From a virus, in the IMG/VR virus record IMGVR_UViG_3300046691_000244, positions 1 to 24,494 of that record: a stretch of DNA of 24,494 nucleotides. The stretch is one strand, 5' to 3'. This document shows, piece by piece, positions 19,795 through 24,494 of this stretch. A model generated the notes under the pieces. The model was not told the origin of the DNA, made no database searches, and worked only from the letters and a program-made list of their open reading frames with translations. The translations under genes were made by a program, and so were the position numbers. Each line of letters starts with the position of its first letter. Position 1 is the stretch's first letter.

Positions 19795-20697
19795 ATGGAT
19801 GACCAACAAATTTATGCCCTTATGGCCAAGACCCCGAAAATCCGCCCGGTGCAGATCGCCGACGCGCTGGATCAGGAGCTGGACGATGTGAAAGAGAAGC
19901 TACGCTACCTGGTGGCCATGGGCAACGTGGTGCAGCGCAGCGGCTTTTCACCGAACGGTCACGCCGCGCAAGTCTATGACCTGAGCGAGCAGTTCAAATG
20001 CTCGCGCGAGGGCTCGGAACTACTGGGCCACATCCTCAGCCAAGTGGCACCTATTGCGCAGACGGTGCCGGAGGTGCCTACTCAAGCACCTACCATCGCA
20101 CCAACACCGGCACCCAGCGCCGCGCCGGTCGACACGCCAGCACCAGCGACCAAGCCAGCCAAAGACGAGCCAGGCCGCGCCGCACGCGCCCTGGCCTTCA
20201 TTGAAACGCACGGCAGCGCGACGGACGCCCAACTGCGCGCGCTCATGGGGCTGCCGGATGACGTTTGGCCGTCCACCTATTTGAGTAAAGACGCACAGGC
20301 CGGGCGAGTGGTGAAGGTGGGCCACGAGTGGAGGCCGGGTAATGGCAAGCCGCTGCGCAAACTAAAGCGCCAACCCGCGTTCGGCGGCCCGTTGAGCCTG
20401 CCGGGCGCCTCGCCGTTCGATGTGCCAGCCCCAGCGCCGGCGGTGCCAAAGGTAAAGCGCCAGGCCTCCAAACCAGTGCCAGCTGATGCGCCAGAACCGG
20501 CACCGGCCGCACCTGCGCACGCGGCACCACCACTCCGCTGCGGTGTCTGGCTGGATGGCGTGTTCGAATTGCGGCGCGGCGGTGTTACGACGGAAGAGTT
20601 GACCCAGGCCGAAGCTTTGGTCATTCGCGACTTTTTGAACCGCGTGCTGCCGGCCGCAGCTTCGTCACGTAACGGGGCTGAGCATGCTGAAGCATGA
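19795..20697 (+). CDS. Winged-helix protein with Pro/Ala linkers
   Basis: A 300-residue protein, start at 19795, one base after the previous stop. Residues 1-62 (IRPVQIADALDQELDDVKEKLRYLVAMGNVVQRSGFSPNG) form a winged-helix-like domain. A Pro/Ala/Thr linker of ~35 residues follows. Residues ~128-185 (GRAARALAFIETHGSATDAQLRALMG...AGRVVKVGHEWR) look like a second small winged helix, then a second Pro/Ala linker, then a C-terminal GVWLDGVFELRRGG domain. It probably binds DNA at two sites and may help the initiator; there is no direct support for that. Its end overlaps the next gene by 14 bases. Confidence 0.65.
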   Translation: MDDQQIYALMAKTPKIRPVQIADALDQELDDVKEKLRYLVAMGNVVQRSGFSPNGHAAQVYDLSEQFKCSREGSELLGHILSQVAPIAQTVPEVPTQAPTIAPTPAPSAAPVDTPAPATKPAKDEPGRAARALAFIETHGSATDAQLRALMGLPDDVWPSTYLSKDAQAGRVVKVGHEWRPGNGKPLRKLKRQPAFGGPLSLPGASPFDVPAPAPAVPKVKRQASKPVPADAPEPAPAAPAHAAPPLRCGVWLDGVFELRRGGVTTEELTQAEALVIRDFLNRVLPAAASSRNGAEHAEA

Positions 20698-20917
20698 ATG
20701 CACAGGGCAGAACGCCGCCGGCGAATACTTGATTACATATCCGACGCCTGGCTGCAACGTGCGTACCGTGGCGGGCGTTGCACTCACGGCCGCCGGCGCC
20801 GCAGTGGAGGCGAAACGCTTGAATGGCCTCCAGTTGGCGCGCGAGAAGGCCCTGCAGGCTGACCGCGTGGCTCGTGGCCTGGGTGGGCTCTATCCGGGAT
20901 TGGACCGCCCTGCATGA
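20684..20917 (+). CDS. 77-residue hypothetical protein upstream of the initiator
   Basis: It begins MLKHECTGQNAAGEYLITYPTP and continues with an Ala-rich helix (LTAAGAAVEAKRLNGLQLAREKA). It overlaps the preceding gene by 14 bases and the initiator start by four (ATGA). No family recognised. Confidence 0.55.
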   Translation: MLKHECTGQNAAGEYLITYPTPGCNVRTVAGVALTAAGAAVEAKRLNGLQLAREKALQADRVARGLGGLYPGLDRPA

Positions 20918-22059
20918 GCAACACGCCGCAACTCGAAGACGGTTTCACGATGCTGGCCAACGAGCTCATGGAGAGCGTCCTTGGCTTTGGGTTTTCGCAT
21001 CGTGAGCAGTCGATCGTGTTCACTATATTTCGGAAGACGTACGGGTACGGGAAGAAGGAGGACGACATGTCAGCCTCGCAGATCGGCGCGATGTGCGGCA
21101 TCACGCGTCAGCATGTCACCACGACGCTGAACCTGCTGGCACTGCGCAACGTGATCAACAAACGGCCTGGCCGCTTTGGGTCGATCATCAGTATTCAAAA
21201 GGACCATCGTAAATGGATCACTGCCGAGCAGATGAGGGCCTTGCCGACTAGTCCCGAATCGGGACAGGTGGATAGTCCTGAATTGGGACAAGTAGGCGAG
21301 GGTGGCGATTTGCCGGCTGACGCTGCGCTAGTCCCGAATAAGGACACCTGTCCCGAATTGGGACTAGTCCCGAATAAGGACGCCACTAGTCCCGAATCAG
21401 GACAGGTCGATAGTCCCGAATCGGGACACACAAAAGAAAACCTTCCAAAAGAAAACCACCAAAAGAAAACATCTTGCGCTCCGCAAGCGGAACGCGATTC
21501 GGTTGACGACCTACCAGCAGGCAAGAAACAACGCCGGGCCATGACGGGTGCCAACCAGGAATTGCAAGACCGTTTTGATCGCTTCTACGCAGCTTATCCG
21601 CGCAAGAAGTCGCGCCTTGCGGCCGAGAAGGCCTTCGCGAAACTGAACCCTGACGAGCAGCTAATGGCGGCGATCCTTGTCGGCCTGGAGCGGGCCATGA
21701 AATCGGGCGACTGGCGCAAAGGCTTCATCCCGCACCCGGCCAGCTGGATCAACAACGGAGGATGGATGGACGAGATCCAGACCGCCTATAGCGACGAGGA
21801 GCTTGCTGTGATCCAGCTCTTCAACGACGTCCTGGGTGGTCAGCTTGGCACCGTCTCTGAGGTGCTGTTCGATGCTCAACGTGCCGCGGCGATACGCGAC
21901 TTCATGACTTTCTCGGATAAGCCCGACTTCATTGCTCGCGTCTTCCCCTGGGTCCTGAAAAATGCAGATCTGCCGCCGCACGTGGGCTTCGACTGGCTGA
22001 TCAGCCGGGTGGGCTTCGACAAGGCCACCGGCGGCCAACACACGAGGAAAGCAGCGTGA
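20914..22059 (+). CDS. O: Phage replication initiator, lambda O-like, with the origin inside the gene
   Basis: A 381-residue protein. Residues ~1-100 (EDGFTMLANELMESVLGFGFSHREQSIVFTI, then RKTYGYGKKEDDMSASQIGAM, TRQHVTTTLNLLALRNVI) form the phage O N-terminal domain, a winged helix that binds origin iterons. Residues ~113-170 are unusually repetitive (SPESGQ, SPELGQ, VPNKD) because the DNA there is an iteron array. After an AT-rich stretch, the C-terminal domain carries DRFYAAYPRKKSRLAAEKAFAKL and FIPHPASWINNGGW, as in initiators that load the helicase. The dnaB-like gene follows with a four-base overlap, the classical O-helicase arrangement. The protein would bind the origin and recruit the helicase. 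Confidence 0.85.
   Translation: MSNTPQLEDGFTMLANELMESVLGFGFSHREQSIVFTIFRKTYGYGKKEDDMSASQIGAMCGITRQHVTTTLNLLALRNVINKRPGRFGSIISIQKDHRKWITAEQMRALPTSPESGQVDSPELGQVGEGGDLPADAALVPNKDTCPELGLVPNKDATSPESGQVDSPESGHTKENLPKENHQKKTSCAPQAERDSVDDLPAGKKQRRAMTGANQELQDRFDRFYAAYPRKKSRLAAEKAFAKLNPDEQLMAAILVGLERAMKSGDWRKGFIPHPASWINNGGWMDEIQTAYSDEELAVIQLFNDVLGGQLGTVSEVLFDAQRAAAIRDFMTFSDKPDFIARVFPWVLKNADLPPHVGFDWLISRVGFDKATGGQHTRKAA
21251..21427 (+). repeat. Seven origin iterons (GTCCCGAATNNGGAC)
   Basis: Seven 15-bp near-palindromic copies begin at 21251, 21275, 21331, 21350, 21367, 21389 and 21413. The first and last are GTCCCGAATCGGGAC; the others differ by one to three bases and always keep GTCC.GAAT..GGAC. 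Most spacings are 17-24 bp, with one 56-bp gap. They lie inside the initiator gene, as the lambda iterons lie in gene O. Confidence 0.9.
21428..21476 (+). other. A-rich unwinding region of the origin with three CAAAAGAAAAC repeats
   Basis: Directly after the last iteron, CAAAAGAAAAC occurs three times at 21431, 21446 and 21460 (14-15 bp period). All purines are on one strand and GC content falls sharply. Such a strand-biased A-rich stretch beside iterons is the expected DNA-unwinding element. Confidence 0.85.
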
Positions 22060-23432
22060 ACGATCCCACCATCCTGGCGGCTCCGCCGCATAGCATCGAG
22101 GCCGAGCAGGCCGTGCTGGGTGCCATCCTGCGCTTCAATGACGCATTTGACCGCGTGGGCGACCTGCAGGCCAAACACTTCTATCGAGAGGATCACCGCA
22201 CGATTTATACCGAAATTGTGCATCTGGTATCGAAGGGTCAGCCGGCCGACACAATGACCGTCTGGGCAGCACTCCAGAGCCGTGGTGGCGCGTCTATCGA
22301 CGGCCTGGGCCCGTACCTCAACCAGATCGCGCAGAGCGTGCCCAGTGCCGCCAACGTGGCCACCTACGCCAAAACCGTGGTCGACCGCGCGCTGCTGCGT
22401 GCCATCATCCAGGTGTCGGACCAGATCAGCGGCCTGGCCTTTCGGCCTGCGGGCAAGAGCGCCGACCAAGTGCTGGACTCGATGCAATCGATGATCACCT
22501 CGCTAGCCGAGCGCCGGGTGCGCAATGAGCCACGCATGATTCGTGAGGTGCTGCTCGACTTCATCGAAGGCATGACGAAGCGGGCCGAGGGGCACGAGAG
22601 CGCCATGTCAACAGGCATCCCGGAGTTGGATCGCATGTTCAATGGAGGCCTCCGCAAGGGCCAGCTGATTATCGTGGCCGGCCGCCCATCGATGGGCAAG
22701 ACCGCGCTGGCGGCTGACGTCGGCCTGAACCTGGCCGAGAACCTGAGCGTGCTGATGTTCAGCATGGAGATGGGTTCGCAGGAGATCGCCGGCCGGGCGC
22801 TGGCGAGCCGCGGCAACGTTGCCCTGACTAAGGTGATGGGGCGCATCGGCGACGACGAGCAAGAAGTCTGGAACCGAATCAGCGCCGGCATTGGACGCTT
22901 GGACGATGTGCGGTTTTCGATCGACGAGACGGCGGCTATCACGCTGTTGGAACTCCGACTGAAAGCGAAGGCCTGGAAGCGCAAGCATGGACTGGACGCC
23001 ATCCTGGTGGACTATATCGGCCTGATGAGCGGCGGCGAGGGCGATAAGCGCGCCGACCAGATCGGGTCCTACTCGCGTGGTTTGAAGGCACTGGCCAAAG
23101 AGCTGGACGTGGCGGTGATCGCGCTGGCCCAGCTTAACCGCAAGTCAGAAGACCGCGCCGACCGTCGGCCGATCCTGTCCGACCTGCGCGATTCGGGCGA
23201 GATCGAGCAGGACGCCGATATCGTCATGTTCGTGCACCGGCCCGAAATGCACAGCCCAAGCGTCGAACAACTACGCGGCTACACCGAAGTGATGATCCGT
23301 AAGCAGCGCAGCGGTGCGCTCGGCGACGTGCACCTGATGTTTGATGGACCGACATGCCGCTTTTCGGCCTGGTCGGGCGCCCCGCCGCCGCAGACTGAAG
23401 CGAAGCAGGGCCGGTCAAAGTTTGACGGATGA
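22056..23432 (+). CDS. dnaB: Replicative DNA helicase, DnaB family
   Basis: A 458-residue protein of normal DnaB length. The N-terminal domain (PPHSIEAEQAVLGAIL at 10-25) precedes the RecA-like motor with Walker A GRPSMGKT at 209-216, LMFSMEMGSQEIAGR, a Walker B region (LDAILVDYIGLM), the ALAQLNRKSEDR motif and LRDSGEIEQDADIVMFVHR. It forms the hexamer that unwinds the fork 5' to 3' and interacts with primase. It is coupled to the initiator (ATGA), implying that the phage brings its own helicase rather than borrowing the host one. Confidence 0.95.
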   Translation: MNDPTILAAPPHSIEAEQAVLGAILRFNDAFDRVGDLQAKHFYREDHRTIYTEIVHLVSKGQPADTMTVWAALQSRGGASIDGLGPYLNQIAQSVPSAANVATYAKTVVDRALLRAIIQVSDQISGLAFRPAGKSADQVLDSMQSMITSLAERRVRNEPRMIREVLLDFIEGMTKRAEGHESAMSTGIPELDRMFNGGLRKGQLIIVAGRPSMGKTALAADVGLNLAENLSVLMFSMEMGSQEIAGRALASRGNVALTKVMGRIGDDEQEVWNRISAGIGRLDDVRFSIDETAAITLLELRLKAKAWKRKHGLDAILVDYIGLMSGGEGDKRADQIGSYSRGLKALAKELDVAVIALAQLNRKSEDRADRRPILSDLRDSGEIEQDADIVMFVHRPEMHSPSVEQLRGYTEVMIRKQRSGALGDVHLMFDGPTCRFSAWSGAPPPQTEAKQGRSKFDG

Positions 23433-23839
23433 CACTAAAAATCATATGCAACCGACAATTCATTCTGGAGCGCCACTTGGTAAATAGCGAAATCATGAAC
23501 GCAGCGAACATGCGCCTGGCCACACTCTTTGGCTGGACCAATCTTTTTGCCCTGGGTGGTGCGCTGCTCGGTACACCACCGGCCGGCGCGCCGAGTTGTC
23601 GCGGTCAGGCGCTTGTGCCGGACTGGTGTCGTGACTGGCGGCCAACGGGTCCGTTGATCGGCGCCTATGGTATCGAATTGCAGTGGGTGAACGGCGACAC
23701 CGCCGTCACTGCGCTGGCGAGCACGAGCCAGATGCACGAGGGATTCACCGAACAGTTGGCTGACCATGCGAATCTCGACGATGCCGTGCGACTCGCGATT
23801 GTCCGCGCGGTCACGGCAATGCTGGAGCGGCGGCCATGA
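23429..23839 (+). CDS. Phage protein resembling the NinX/DUF2591 family
   Basis: The frame starts at 23429 in an ATGA overlap with dnaB; a Met at residue 23 (23495) is a possible alternative. The 136-residue product contains PDWCRDWRPTGPLIGAYGIEL, WVNGDTAV and a helical C-terminus with DDAVRLAIVRAVTAML, which resemble phage proteins of the DUF2591 type. That assignment is by pattern and is moderate. Function unknown. Its stop is overlapped by the next gene. Confidence 0.6.
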   Translation: MTLKIICNRQFILERHLVNSEIMNAANMRLATLFGWTNLFALGGALLGTPPAGAPSCRGQALVPDWCRDWRPTGPLIGAYGIELQWVNGDTAVTALASTSQMHEGFTEQLADHANLDDAVRLAIVRAVTAMLERRP

Positions 23840-24210
23840 CGGGTATTGTCTGGAGGAAGCCTGGCGCGACCAAGAAAAAGCCGAAGTACGGCAATTCGAA
23901 GGCGACGCTGAACGGCGAGAAATTCGATTCGCGGGCCGAACTGGCTCGCTACCAGGTGCTGCTCAAGCTGCAGCACGCTGGCGGAATCAGCCAGCTCACC
24001 CGTCAGGTGTCGTTCGTGCTGGCGCCGAAGGCCGTCGTGGGCGGCAAGCTGAAGCGCAGCCTGATCTACCGGGCGGACTTCCAGTATTGCGACCACGCGA
24101 CCGGCCGGATGGTCGTGGAGGACGTCAAGGGCATGCTGACCGAGGCTTACAAGATCAAGCGGCACCTCATGAAAACGCTGCATGGCATCGACATCGTGGA
24201 GACAAAATGA
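23836..24210 (+). CDS. DUF1064-like phage nuclease-type protein
   Basis: A 124-residue protein with KYGNSKATLNGEKFDSRAELARYQVL, then GGISQLTRQVSFVL, RADFQYCDHATGRMVVEDVKG and TEAYKIKRHLM. This matches DUF1064, a restriction-endonuclease-like fold with a D...E-x-K core (E in RAELARYQ, D/E-x-K in VEDVKG), found in many phages near replication genes. A role in resolving or trimming DNA junctions has been proposed for related proteins. The start is coupled to the upstream stop. Confidence 0.8.
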   Translation: MTGIVWRKPGATKKKPKYGNSKATLNGEKFDSRAELARYQVLLKLQHAGGISQLTRQVSFVLAPKAVVGGKLKRSLIYRADFQYCDHATGRMVVEDVKGMLTEAYKIKRHLMKTLHGIDIVETK

Positions 24211-24494
24211 GCGTGGACGTGTTCAAGCCGGGCAAATCGAAGGTCTGGCACTACCGCTTCCAGGTGGGCGGCAAGCGTGTGCAGCGTACGACGCGCGAGG
24301 CGTCGAAGACCCGGGCCGAGGCCGTGGCCCGGCGCGCCTACGACGCCGCGGTGGCGCGCGACAATGGCGGCCAGCCAATGGTAACGCTACGCGAGATCAT
24401 CAAGATGTGGCTGGAGGTGCACCGGCCGATCTATAGCGCGCACCATATTCGCACGGTCGATGGATTCGCCAGGCTGCACCTGTACGACCTGGGC
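24207..24494 (+). CDS. int: Tyrosine integrase, N-terminal part (runs off right edge)
   Basis: The start at 24207 overlaps the previous stop (ATGA). The 96 visible residues (VFKPGKSKVWHYRFQVGGKRVQ, RTTREASKTRAEAVARRAYD, then LREIIKMWLEVHRPIYSAHHIRTV) are the arm-binding domain and the start of the SAM-like core-binding domain of a phage tyrosine recombinase. The catalytic domain lies beyond the window. It is co-directional with replication genes, at the end of the early right operon. Confidence 0.85.
   Translation, partial: MSVDVFKPGKSKVWHYRFQVGGKRVQRTTREASKTRAEAVARRAYDAAVARDNGGQPMVTLREIIKMWLEVHRPIYSAHHIRTVDGFARLHLYDLG

Noticed and set aside
21251-21427. CRISPR array in the initiator gene
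   Set aside because: Repeats are 15-bp near-palindromes with irregular short spacings inside a coding frame; they fit origin iterons.

Overview
This window is the early-gene half of a lambdoid (siphovirus-type) temperate phage or prophage, most likely from a high-GC betaproteobacterium. The host group is an inference from base composition and phage gene style; Oxalobacteraceae or a related Burkholderiales family would fit, but nothing here proves it. Genes are packed head to tail with ATGA or GTGA stop/start overlaps, and two divergent operons leave a central immunity region.

Region by region: (1) positions 1-11735, minus strand, form the leftward operon. It holds small phage proteins, an ASCH-domain protein, an RdgC protein fused to an FtsK-gamma-like winged helix, and a diversity-generating retroelement (DGR). 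(2) Positions 11740-13020 are the immunity region. It has a short CI-like repressor lacking a peptidase domain, a YdaS/Cro-type regulator, operators of the form TTTAG-N6-CTAAA at both promoters, and two accessory genes. (3) Positions 13019-24494, plus strand, form the rightward operon. It holds small regulators, a repeat-rich cytosine-C5 methyltransferase, a DndC/PAPS-reductase-like PP-loop enzyme, a Ref-like nuclease, a lambda-O-like initiator with the origin inside its gene, a DnaB helicase, a DUF1064 protein and the start of a tyrosine integrase. One gene at 18569-18892 is inserted on the opposite strand.

The most striking system is the DGR. A 115-bp template repeat (TR, 7299-7413) has two variable repeats (VR1 8388-8502, VR2 10520-10634), each at the 3' end of a C-type-lectin/formylglycine-enzyme-like target gene. 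Read on the sense strand, VR1 differs from TR at 16 positions and VR2 at 14; every difference falls on one of 23 template adenines, and none of the other 92 positions has changed. Both VRs are followed by a shared 31-bp block and then a GC-rich hairpin, which the TR lacks. The accessory gene looks like a fusion of a MutS-N-like domain and an Avd-like helical bundle. The reverse transcriptase is broken by a frame change at 6835-6841, exactly where the conserved segment after the DTYGN motif is missing. The element has therefore clearly been active but is probably immobile in this genome unless RT is supplied in trans.

Unusually, the DGR targets sit in the repressor-controlled early operon rather than among tail genes, and they show no secretion signal. 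The two operons appear to be switched together: near-identical operators overlap the -10 elements of the leftward promoter, the cro promoter and probably the repressor promoter. The predicted cro transcript begins at or next to its start codon.
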